Shown: one piece after another, positions 34,790 through 42,155 of the stretch
Numbering within the stretch: position 1 is the first letter of the stretch
Layout of the letters: each line of letters starts with the position of its first letter
Origin: Clostridiales bacterium UBA3758
GTDB taxonomy: Bacteria > Bacillota > Clostridia > Oscillospirales > Oscillospiraceae
DNA: 64,000 nucleotides
Direction of reading: 5' to 3'
NCBI GenBank assembly: GCA_002371675.1
Contig: DFGE01000022.1
Coordinates: forward strand, 204,180 to 268,179
Translations under genes and position numbers: made by a program
Notes under the pieces: model-generated
Databases searched by the model: none
What the model was told of the DNA's origin: nothing
Seen by the model: only the letters and a program-made list of their open reading frames with translations

Positions 34790-36159
34790 TGGCAGAACGC
34801 AACGCGACCCTGGGAAGCACCATTCAGGCGCTTCTGGAGGAGAAGAAGTATTCCGCGATCAAGGACGTGCTGATCACCATGGAGCCTGCCGACGTGGCGG
34901 GGATCCTGGAGGAGATCGGCGACGCCCGCATTTCCAAAATCTTCCGTCTGCTGCCCAAGGAGCAGGCGGCGGAGACCTTTGCCGAGTTGGAGCCGGAGCT
35001 GCAGGAGCTGCTGATCCGCGGCTTTTCCGACGCGGAGCTGCACGACATCATCGAGGAGCTCTACGTGGACGACGCCGTGGACCTGGTGGAGGAGATGCCC
35101 GCCAATGTGGTCAAGCGCATCCTTTCCCAGGCAAACCCCGACACCCGTAAGGAGATCAACGATCTGCTGCGCTATCCGGAAAACTCCGCCGGCTCCATCA
35201 TGACCACGGAGTATGTGTCCCTGCGGCCTGCCATGACCGTGCGGGACGCCATCAACCGCATCCGCTCCACCGGAGTGGACAAGGAGACCATCTACACCTG
35301 CTACGTCACCGAGAACCGGAAGCTGCTGGGCCAGGTCAGCGTGAAGGACATGATCCTCTGCGAGGATGAGAGCACGCCCGTCTCCCGGATCATGGACGAA
35401 AACGTCATTTCCGTCAGCACCATGACCGACCAGGAGGAAGTGGCGCAGATGCTGTCCAAATACAACTTCCTGGCTCTGCCGGTCATCGACACCGACGGTC
35501 ACATGGTAGGTATCGTCACCTTCGACGACGCCATGGACGTTATGGTGGAGGAGACCACCGAGGATATCGAGAAGATGGCCGCCATTCTCCCCTCGGACAA
35601 GACCTATCTGCGCTCCAACGCCTGGGATCTGTTCCGGCATCGGATTCCCTGGCTTGCGCTGCTGATGGTTTCCGCAACCTTCACGGGCATGATCATCACC
35701 GGCTTCGAGGACGCGCTGGCAGCCGTGGTGGTGCTCACCGCCTTCATCCCCATGCTGATGGATACCGGCGGCAACTCCGGCTCCCAGGCCTCCGTCTCCA
35801 TCATCCGCGCCCTGTCCCTGGGCGAGCTGGAATTTGCCGACCTGCCCAAGGTGGTCTGGAAGGAAATCCAGACGGCGGTGCTCTGCGGCTGCGCCCTTGC
35901 GCTGCTGTGCTTCGGCAAGATCATGCTGGTGGACAAGCTCATCATGGGCGCGGACATCAACCTGATCACCGCGGCGGTGGTCTGCTGCACCATGGCCGTC
36001 ACGGTCCTGATCGCCAAAGTTGTGGGCTGCACCCTGCCCATGGGCGCCCAGAAGCTTGGCCTGGACCCGGCGGTGATGGCAAGTCCCTTTATCACCACCA
36101 TCGTGGACGCCCTGTCCCTGCTGGTGTACTTCGGCATCGCCAAGGCACTGCTGTTCTGA
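34789..36159 (+). CDS. mgtE: Magnesium transporter MgtE
   Basis: Mg2+-gated channel/transporter of the inner membrane. The 456 residues follow the family plan: an N-terminal helical superhelix domain (to about 135), two CBS domains (about 140-265, with SIMTTEYVSL and VSRIMDENVISV) that sense cytosolic Mg2+, and five membrane helices with the pore-region signatures PMLMDTGGNSGSQASVSIIRAL and LDPAVMASPFITTIVDA. AAGGAGG (34774-34780) lies 8 bases before the ATG. The long leader suggests control of expression in addition to gating. Confidence 0.96.
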   Translation: MAERNATLGSTIQALLEEKKYSAIKDVLITMEPADVAGILEEIGDARISKIFRLLPKEQAAETFAELEPELQELLIRGFSDAELHDIIEELYVDDAVDLVEEMPANVVKRILSQANPDTRKEINDLLRYPENSAGSIMTTEYVSLRPAMTVRDAINRIRSTGVDKETIYTCYVTENRKLLGQVSVKDMILCEDESTPVSRIMDENVISVSTMTDQEEVAQMLSKYNFLALPVIDTDGHMVGIVTFDDAMDVMVEETTEDIEKMAAILPSDKTYLRSNAWDLFRHRIPWLALLMVSATFTGMIITGFEDALAAVVVLTAFIPMLMDTGGNSGSQASVSIIRALSLGELEFADLPKVVWKEIQTAVLCGCALALLCFGKIMLVDKLIMGADINLITAAVVCCTMAVTVLIAKVVGCTLPMGAQKLGLDPAVMASPFITTIVDALSLLVYFGIAKALLF

Positions 36160-36203
36160 GTTTTGCGTTTACAGTTTTGAGCTTTGAGAAATGAGCATAA
36201 TAC

Positions 36204-36243
36204 AAGAGGAATATTCGTACGATCCGGTACGAGTATTCCTCTT
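36204..36243 (+). terminator. Terminator of mgtE
   Basis: A long imperfect stem (AAGAGGAATATTCGTAC against GTACGAGTATTCCTCTT), 44 bases after the mgtE stop. Confidence 0.75.
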
Positions 36244-36253
36244 CAGTCTGTCA

Positions 36254-36280
36254 AAACGGGAAGCAATATGCTTCCCGTTT
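36254..36280. terminator. Terminator between mgtE and the MATE gene
   Basis: A perfect stem AAACGGGAAGC / GCTTCCCGTTT with T tracts on both strands, before the convergent MATE gene end. Confidence 0.8.
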
Positions 36281-36312
36281 CCTTTTCGTTTCTTCTTGCG
36301 TATTGAATGGCT

Positions 36313-37695
36313 TCACGCTACCAGGTTTTTGACCCACGTGCGCTTCTTGACGAGCACGTAGCCGATGATGCACTTGATAAGGTTGAGCAGTTCCACACAG
36401 AGATACATCGTCACGGCGGGCATGGCCGTGCCGCGGCTGAGGAAAAAGGCCAGCGGAATGCTGAACACCCAGGTAAAAAGTGAGTCAAAGGCAAAGGTGA
36501 TGAGCGTCTTGCCGCCGCAGCGGATGGTGAAGTAGCAGCTGTTGGCAAAGGAGTGCAGCGGCATCAGCGCGGCGGAGACCACGAGCAGCGCAGAGGCAAG
36601 CGACTTGACCGTATCGGTCGTGTTGTACACGCGCGGGATCAGCGGCCCGGCCAGAGCAAGCAGCACGCCCACAACGACGCTGAGCACAAGGGAAAAGACG
36701 ATGAGCTTGCGGTCCTCGTCCACGGCGCGTTCAAGGTCTCCCGAGCCGAGGATCTGCCCGACAAGAATGCCGATGGCATTGCCCATAGCGATGATCGCAC
36801 AGAAGAAGAGGTTGGAGATGGACGTAGAGATATTGAAGGCCGAGACCACCTCAAGGCCGCGCAGCGAATAGCACTGGTTGAGAACGGTCATGCCGCCCGA
36901 CCAGAGGATCTCGTTGAGCAGAAGCGGCGCGCCGAGGATCAGCACCTGCCGGAGCAGTTCGCCGGAGATGTGAAAGCTCCGGTAGAGACCCTTGAGATAA
37001 GGGCAGCGCGCCGGATGGCGATGCGACCATATTACGACGATCGAAAGCTCCACAAAGCGCGAGAGCACGGTGGCGGCTGCGGCTCCGACGACGCCGAGGG
37101 CCGGCGCGCCGAACTTGCCGAAGATGAGGATATAGTTGAAGACGAGGTTCACCAGCACGGCGGCGATGCCCGCCTTCATGGGCAGCAGCGTCTCCTGCGT
37201 CTCGCGCAGAGTGCTGGCGTAGACCTGTGTCAGCGCGAAGGGCAGCAGCTGCCAGAGCATGACAGCAAGATACTGCTTGCCGTAGCCGAGCGTGGCCGCA
37301 AGGTCAAGATTCTCCTTCCCCTCATGGAGGAAGAGAGAAATGAACACATCCCCAAAGGAGAGCAGCACTCCCGCGGCGATCACGACAGCGAGCAGCGCGA
37401 AGCCCAGCTTGATGCGCATCGTGTGGCGCAGGCCCTTCTCGTCGCCCTTGCCGTAAAACTGGGCGGTGAAGATACCCGCTCCGGCGAGGCCGCCGAAAAT
37501 GCAGAGGTTGAAGATAAACAGGAGCTGATTGACGATGGCGACGCCGGACATGGGCTCTGTACCCACCTGGCCGACCATGACGTTGTCCAGCAGATTCACG
37601 AAGTTCGTGATCAGGTTTTGCAGCAGGATGGGGAGCATTACGCCGAACAGACGGCGATAAAAGGCTTTGTCCCCGAAATAGCGCTTGAAATTCAT
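36313..37695 (-). CDS. MATE family efflux transporter
   Basis: A 460-residue cation-coupled exporter with about twelve membrane helices in two homologous halves. The first half contains NLITNFVNLLDNVMVGQVGTEPMSGVAI-type family sequence and the second half repeats it (residues near 235 onward, LLLNEILWSGGMTVLN). The pumped substrate cannot be told. GAGGATCC precedes the ATG. Monocistronic, with a promoter whose -35 lies inside the terminator hairpin of the upstream gene. Confidence 0.92.
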   Translation of the reverse strand: MNFKRYFGDKAFYRRLFGVMLPILLQNLITNFVNLLDNVMVGQVGTEPMSGVAIVNQLLFIFNLCIFGGLAGAGIFTAQFYGKGDEKGLRHTMRIKLGFALLAVVIAAGVLLSFGDVFISLFLHEGKENLDLAATLGYGKQYLAVMLWQLLPFALTQVYASTLRETQETLLPMKAGIAAVLVNLVFNYILIFGKFGAPALGVVGAAAATVLSRFVELSIVVIWSHRHPARCPYLKGLYRSFHISGELLRQVLILGAPLLLNEILWSGGMTVLNQCYSLRGLEVVSAFNISTSISNLFFCAIIAMGNAIGILVGQILGSGDLERAVDEDRKLIVFSLVLSVVVGVLLALAGPLIPRVYNTTDTVKSLASALLVVSAALMPLHSFANSCYFTIRCGGKTLITFAFDSLFTWVFSIPLAFFLSRGTAMPAVTMYLCVELLNLIKCIIGYVLVKKRTWVKNLVA

Positions 37696-37733
37696 CGAAG
37701 GATCCTCATAGGTATTGATTTGCAGCGGCGCTT

Positions 37734-37762
37734 ATTCTACTTGATGAACATGGAAAAAGCAA
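37734..37762 (-). promoter_or_regulatory. Promoter of the MATE gene, overlapping a terminator
   Basis: On the minus strand TTGCTT (37757-37762) and TAGAAT (37734-37739) are 17 bases apart. The -35 is formed by the 3' arm of the hairpin at 37753-37790. Confidence 0.55.
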
Positions 37763-37790
37763 GCGATTTTACGAAATCGCTTGCTTTTTC
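37753..37790 (-). terminator. Terminator of the Gx transporter unit
   Basis: A perfect stem GAAAAAGCAAGCGATTT / AAATCGCTTGCTTTTTC with a TACG-type loop, 8 bases after the Gx transporter stop. Confidence 0.88.
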
Positions 37791-37798
37791 GTCATTTA

Positions 37799-38290
37799 TC
37801 AGACCTCGACCTTCACGCGCCGCACGAGGATGGCGGCGGCGACGCCGATCACGACGCCGGCGAGCGTACCACTCAGGATAAGGAAGGGCAGATAAAAGCG
37901 CACGACGTCGGTCTCCAGCAGGATGCAGGCCATGGCAATCTGGCCGACATTATGCAGCACGCCGCCGGTGACAGAGACGGCAACCTCGGAGAAGCGTTCG
38001 GTCTTTTTGAGGAGGATCATGCCCAGCAGGCTCAGCACCGCTCCGGCAAAGCTGTAAAAAAAGCTCGCCAGATGGCCGAACAGCAGACTTACCAGCACGA
38101 CGCGCAGCAGCGATACGCCCGCGGCCTCCTTCCAGCCGAGCTTATAGAGCGCGAAGACCACGGCGATATTGGCAAGTCCCATCTTGATGCCCGGGATCGC
38201 CACAAAGGCGGGAATCATGCTCTCAAGATAAGAGAGGATCATCGCTACCGCGATCGTGAGCGCCAGGACGGTCAGTTTCTTTGTCTTCAT
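37799..38290 (-). CDS. Gx transporter family membrane protein
   Basis: A 163-residue membrane protein with about five helices, of the family annotated Gx transporter or heptaprenyl diphosphate synthase component I. It resembles small substrate-binding (S-component-like) membrane proteins. IPGIKMGLANIAVVFALYKLGWKEA is the family core. The start at 38290 lies 4 bases after the NusG_II gene stop, and this pairing is conserved in Firmicutes. The transported molecule is not known. Confidence 0.85.
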   Translation of the reverse strand: MKTKKLTVLALTIAVAMILSYLESMIPAFVAIPGIKMGLANIAVVFALYKLGWKEAAGVSLLRVVLVSLLFGHLASFFYSFAGAVLSLLGMILLKKTERFSEVAVSVTGGVLHNVGQIAMACILLETDVVRFYLPFLILSGTLAGVVIGVAAAILVRRVKVEV

Positions 38291-38294
38291 CCGC

Positions 38295-38666
38295 TCACCC
38301 CACGATAATATCCACGCCGCTGTCCTCTCCGCCCTCGATTGTGACGGTGAGGCGGTTTGGCAGGCAGGTGATGACCTGGCCGGTGTAGCGCACCCGACCC
38401 TGCTGCACGCAGAGCTTGTCCGGGCAGTCAGCATCGGAAAGCCATGCCTGTCCATCCTCGATCACGAGGATGTTGCTGCCGCCATTGAGCGGATAGGTCC
38501 CGTTTTCGCTGAGAGAATAGCGGCCTGTCACTTCTCCGTCGACACGCACGACAGCCCAGCCGCCGCTCTCACGCCCTGCGGCAAGCCCCAGGTACAGCGC
38601 AAGCGCCGCGAGCAGGAAGAACAGTATCAAGCCCGCGTCAAACAAGAGCTTTTTCCTGTCCGCCAT
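38295..38666 (-). CDS. NusG domain II-containing exported protein
   Basis: A 123-residue protein with one N-terminal membrane anchor (about residues 8-29) and an extracytoplasmic NusG_II beta domain containing the conserved CPDKLCVQQG pair of cysteines. Despite the name it has no NGN domain and is not a transcription factor. It is encoded just before the Gx transporter and is probably its partner; in other genomes ApbE-type flavin transferases are also nearby, but none is in this window. Confidence 0.87.
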   Translation of the reverse strand: MADRKKLLFDAGLILFFLLAALALYLGLAAGRESGGWAVVRVDGEVTGRYSLSENGTYPLNGGSNILVIEDGQAWLSDADCPDKLCVQQGRVRYTGQVITCLPNRLTVTIEGGEDSGVDIIVG

Positions 38667-38684
38667 GGCCTATCCCCTCTCTGT

Positions 38685-39320
38685 TTATTCTCCGGGGTAT
38701 TCTATCACGATTTCTTCGCTTTGTAAATCACTGTCCGCATCCTCATAGAGCTCCGGGTGCGAGCTCTCGCAGAAGTAAGTAAAGCCGAGGCGCTTGTCGC
38801 AGTAGGTGGCATGCACAGTGCCGAGCTTGCGGTTCGATTGAAAGACGACATTCGGCTGGAGCATACGCTCACCCTGCAGCAGACGCATTGCAATCTGGAC
38901 TGCGCGCCGCCCCGGCAGCAGCTCCTCAAATTCCTTCGTACAAACGTCCTCATACTGTCCTTCCTGATAGACGACCTCCTCCATCGTGTCCGGAAACTCG
39001 GGGGAGGCCATGCGGTTGAGCACCACCTCGCCCACACACATCAGCAGCTCGTCCGGAAGCCAATCGCTCCCCGCCTCTGTCTCGATCACACGGGCGAGAA
39101 GGAAGAGCTCTTCGAAATCCATCGGCTCGCCCTCCCGTTCTCCCTCAAGGAGGGCGAGATTCCAGCCCTCCGCGGCAGCCTCACCGGCCTCGTGGTCGCC
39201 GAGCACGGCGGCGTCGCGCATCATCCGCCCCCAGTTCGTCGGAGGTTCCTCGGCAAAGGCGCTTGCGCCCATGACGAGGACCATCGCCAATACCAAGAGC
39301 ACCATCAGGCTTTTTTTCAC
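38685..39320 (-). CDS. SleB-like cell wall hydrolase
   Basis: A 211-residue exported protein: signal peptide at residues 1-23 (cut near AFAEE) and a Hydrolase_2 domain with the signature LARVIETEAGSDWLPDELLMCVGEVVLNR and YCDKRLGFTYFC. SleB-type enzymes are lytic transglycosylases acting on spore cortex or peptidoglycan. There is no peptidoglycan-binding domain. It starts with GTG, preceded by GGGAGG inside one arm of a perfect inverted repeat (39327-39366). Confidence 0.85.
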   Translation of the reverse strand: MKKSLMVLLVLAMVLVMGASAFAEEPPTNWGRMMRDAAVLGDHEAGEAAAEGWNLALLEGEREGEPMDFEELFLLARVIETEAGSDWLPDELLMCVGEVVLNRMASPEFPDTMEEVVYQEGQYEDVCTKEFEELLPGRRAVQIAMRLLQGERMLQPNVVFQSNRKLGTVHATYCDKRLGFTYFCESSHPELYEDADSDLQSEEIVIEYPGE

Positions 39321-39326
39321 AGCGAA

Positions 39327-39366
39327 CCGCCTCCCTTCGCGCTCAAGTATACGCGAAGGGAGGCGG
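39327..39366. promoter_or_regulatory. Perfect inverted repeat over the SleB-like gene's start region
   Basis: Two 15-base arms (CCGCCTCCCTTCGCG and its complement) with a 10-base loop. On the minus strand the loop contains TATACT and the downstream arm contains the GGGAGG ribosome binding site. It could be an operator around a promoter or an RNA hairpin hiding the binding site. Confidence 0.6.
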
Positions 39367-39400
39367 GAAATTTGTCAAAGCGGGGCAGCCGGTCGGAAAA

Positions 39401-40012
39401 TCACGGAGTATCGTCTATTTCAGAGATCTCGAGCAGATAGCGTCCGCAGGCGTTGATGATCGTCGTTCCGCCGTATTCGTGGACGCGCTCCTGTCGGGCG
39501 GCATAGCGCTGATGGACATGGCCGTGGACAAGGTAGCGGGGATGCCAGTGGTCGATCAGCTCGCGGAAGCTGTGGAAGCCGCGGTGCGCGGGCGTGTCCA
39601 GGTCGCCGAGCCCCTCCACGGGTGCGTGCGTGAGGACGATATCAACCCCGCCGGCGAGCTTGAGCTTGAGCCAGAGCTTGCGGATCCTGCGGCGCATTTG
39701 CCGATCGGTGTACTGGTTGGGGCCGCGGTTGTAGAGATAGCTCCCTCCGAGGCCGAGGATGCGAAGCCCGTTGACTTTGACGAGTTTGCCGTCGATATTC
39801 TCGCAGCCCTCGGGCGGCTTCGTCTCATAGCTGACGTCGTGGTTGCCGGGGACGTAGAGCAGGGGCTTGTTCGCCATGGTGACGAGAAAGCTCAGATATT
39901 CCGCCTTCAGATCACCCGCAGAGAGGATGAGATCGACGCCCTTGAGACGGCCGGGGGTATAATAGTCCCAGAGAGCCTTTTCTTCCTCATCGGAAATCAA
40001 CAGCAGCTTCAT
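39401..40012 (-). CDS. Metallophosphoesterase family protein
   Basis: A 203-residue calcineurin-like phosphoesterase. The metal-binding motifs are present in order: LLISD (the usual DxH reads DEE), SAGDLK, VPGNHD, LTHAP and VHGHVH. It has no signal peptide. Its start overlaps the stop of the BMP-domain gene by 4 bases, so the two are co-translated. Substrate unknown; a nucleotide or cyclic nucleotide would fit the neighbour, but that is inference. Confidence 0.88.
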   Translation of the reverse strand: MKLLLISDEEEKALWDYYTPGRLKGVDLILSAGDLKAEYLSFLVTMANKPLLYVPGNHDVSYETKPPEGCENIDGKLVKVNGLRILGLGGSYLYNRGPNQYTDRQMRRRIRKLWLKLKLAGGVDIVLTHAPVEGLGDLDTPAHRGFHSFRELIDHWHPRYLVHGHVHQRYAARQERVHEYGGTTIINACGRYLLEISEIDDTP

Positions 40013-41946
40013 AGTTGTCTCTCCACTTTTTGCGGAGCGATCAAGTCGCGGTAAACGCCGAGCAGCCGCACGAGCTCACGGGAGCGCGGCTGCAGAGCCT
40101 CAAAAGGCGGGATCGCACCGTCCACATTTTCGCAGAGCCAATCCATCGCTACGATTTCTTCCGCTCGAAGGCTCTGCCCTTCGCCGCAGCGGAGAACGCC
40201 ATTCTGATCCGGGATCTGATCGCTGAAAGGCTGGAAGCTTCCATCGGCAAGCGCGCCTCGCAACAGGCGGGCAAGTCTGCACACACCGTCCGGAAGCTCC
40301 GGGGGGAACTGGAGATCCAGCACGCCGCTGTCCAGCCCCCAATAATAATTGATCGAGCGATCGCTCGGCTCATCATTCCAGCCGCCGTTGAAGATGGAGC
40401 GGACGAGTCTCACATAGAATTCCCCCCAGTCCAGACAGGGTACAGCCAGCGTCTGAAGCTGCCCGTCCTCCCGGATGCGGAATAGGCCCCAGTCTTTGTC
40501 CCCGTGCGCCATGCTCGGGTAGGCAGCGTCCCTGTTTGAAATCACACGCACGCCATCCTGCAGCAGCTTCCCGAGCGGATCGTCATCGAGACAGGACCAG
40601 CGCAGGCGGATGCGGGCGCGCGGATTCGTGAGGCGCGCGCCGAGCGCGAAGGCGTTGATGCCGGCGGGCGTCCCGAAGATGGGGTAATCGGCGATATAGC
40701 CGATCTCGTCCTCAGTCGCCATGGCGCCGGCAATTGCGCCGGTGATGAATTTACACTCGTAAGAGCGAGCATAATACATGCGCACACCCGTATAGGGCTG
40801 GGAGAGGGAACAGTTGAGTACCTTGACGCCCTTGTGCGCAGCTGCGATCCGCCGACAGTCCTCGATCATGCTCGGGAGCGTCGCGAAAATAAGCTTGGCG
40901 CCGCTATCGACAGCCTTCTCCATGGCGGAAAACGGGTCCTCGTCGCCGCTGAACCAGACAGAGGTCTCGACCGCACTGCCCAGCTTCTCTTCAAGACAGA
41001 GCCGGCCGTGCTCATGTGCGCGCGTCCATTCGCTCTCCTCCGGTGAAAAACCGTATATAAAGGCGGCATGGATGTGATCCGGCACCGCAGCGCTCAGGAT
41101 CCTGGAGACAAGACTTTTTTCCTTTGCGTCCGGCTCGGTGGTGAGCTTGATGGGCTCGGAGCCGGCCTGGGCGCTGACGTCCGGCCAGAGTGCCTCAAGC
41201 GCTTTTGTCAGCTGCGCGCTCGTCATCTCCTTGAGCTCGCGGAAGCTGTGGATCTCCAGGAAGCTCAGCAGCGCTTCCGCCGGCGTCGCGCCGACGAGCC
41301 TGCGCGTCTCAAGTGCCGCGCGGAAATGAGCGTAGCCCGCGGAAAAGCTGCGGCGCTCCTCCGTCGTCCAGACGGCATCGGCCTCCAAGCCGAGCGCGGC
41401 CTGCAGCCTGCGGTAACTGCCCGGCTTTTTGAATTCCAGCCCGTACAGGCCGGAAAGGGCATAGAAATCCATGAACTCGTAATACATCAGCACGGCAGGC
41501 TCCTCCGTCTTTTCCGGGACGAGGCGAACTACGCTGCCGGGGACGCTGGGTGCATCAAAGCTGCGCAGTACGCTGACGCGCTTGTTGCCCTCTTCGATAT
41601 AAAACTTGCCGAGATACTCATAGCACTGAACCGGATCGCGGATGCCCTCTTCGAGATGCGCCTCACAGAGCAGCATCCACTTGCTGGCGAATTCCGTGTT
41701 TTCTGCGAGCAGCGGCATGAAATTCCCCGCGAGAGCGTTCACGCGCCCGACGGTCTTCGTTCCAACGATCAACTCCGTCGGGATGTCCAGCAGGCCGAGT
41801 TTTTCCTGCCGCACGATTTTCACATTTTCCAGCAGTGTGTCCAGCACAAGGGGATAAGGGTTCTCTCCCCTGCCCTGCGCCGCTTTCACATATTTCTGTC
41901 CCGCCTTCATGGACTGGACATACTGATTCAGGATCTCCTGGCTCAT
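40009..41946 (-). CDS. Cytosolic BMP-domain protein with ParB-like N-terminus
   Basis: A 645-residue protein. The C-terminal part (about 330-640) resembles the BMP/PnrA-type nucleoside-binding proteins of ABC importers (HIHAAFIYGF, EDPFSAMEKAVDSGAKLIFATLPSM, IGYIADYPIFGTPAGINAFALGARLTNPRARI). There is no signal peptide or lipobox, so it is probably cytosolic. The N-terminal part has GKFYIEEGNKRVSVL at residues 113-127, like the ParB/sulfiredoxin-fold motif. I chose the ATG at 41946 (GAGG-type site, 46 bases after the promoter); an ATG at 41988 would be nearly leaderless. It overlaps the metallophosphoesterase gene. Confidence 0.8.
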   Translation of the reverse strand: MSQEILNQYVQSMKAGQKYVKAAQGRGENPYPLVLDTLLENVKIVRQEKLGLLDIPTELIVGTKTVGRVNALAGNFMPLLAENTEFASKWMLLCEAHLEEGIRDPVQCYEYLGKFYIEEGNKRVSVLRSFDAPSVPGSVVRLVPEKTEEPAVLMYYEFMDFYALSGLYGLEFKKPGSYRRLQAALGLEADAVWTTEERRSFSAGYAHFRAALETRRLVGATPAEALLSFLEIHSFRELKEMTSAQLTKALEALWPDVSAQAGSEPIKLTTEPDAKEKSLVSRILSAAVPDHIHAAFIYGFSPEESEWTRAHEHGRLCLEEKLGSAVETSVWFSGDEDPFSAMEKAVDSGAKLIFATLPSMIEDCRRIAAAHKGVKVLNCSLSQPYTGVRMYYARSYECKFITGAIAGAMATEDEIGYIADYPIFGTPAGINAFALGARLTNPRARIRLRWSCLDDDPLGKLLQDGVRVISNRDAAYPSMAHGDKDWGLFRIREDGQLQTLAVPCLDWGEFYVRLVRSIFNGGWNDEPSDRSINYYWGLDSGVLDLQFPPELPDGVCRLARLLRGALADGSFQPFSDQIPDQNGVLRCGEGQSLRAEEIVAMDWLCENVDGAIPPFEALQPRSRELVRLLGVYRDLIAPQKVERQL

Positions 41947-41999
41947 TGACCTTGCCCTCTCACGATCATCGAAATTGTTTTCTCTCATTCTGCGGGCAT

Positions 42000-42028
42000 A
42001 CCATATCACAACAGAACGCGAAAAACAA
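42000..42028 (-). promoter_or_regulatory. Sigma-A promoter of the BMP-domain gene
   Basis: On the minus strand TTGTTT (42023-42028) and TATGGT (42000-42005) are 17 bases apart. Confidence 0.55.
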
Positions 42029-42049
42029 GAACGTTTCTTTGCATTCGGC

Positions 42050-42078
42050 TTTACAAATGCGCATCGGAATGATACGAT
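42050..42078 (+). promoter_or_regulatory. Sigma-A promoter of the SUV3-like gene
   Basis: TTTACA (42050-42055) and TACGAT (42073-42078) are 17 bases apart. A hairpin GGCATTCC/GGAATGCC (42084-42104) forms at the very start of the transcript. Confidence 0.65.
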
Positions 42079-42155
42079 AGCGCGGCATTCCTTCGCGGAA
42101 TGCCAATCACAGAAAGGCAATTCTCAGCATGGGCAACAGAAAAGGAGGCAGGCAG

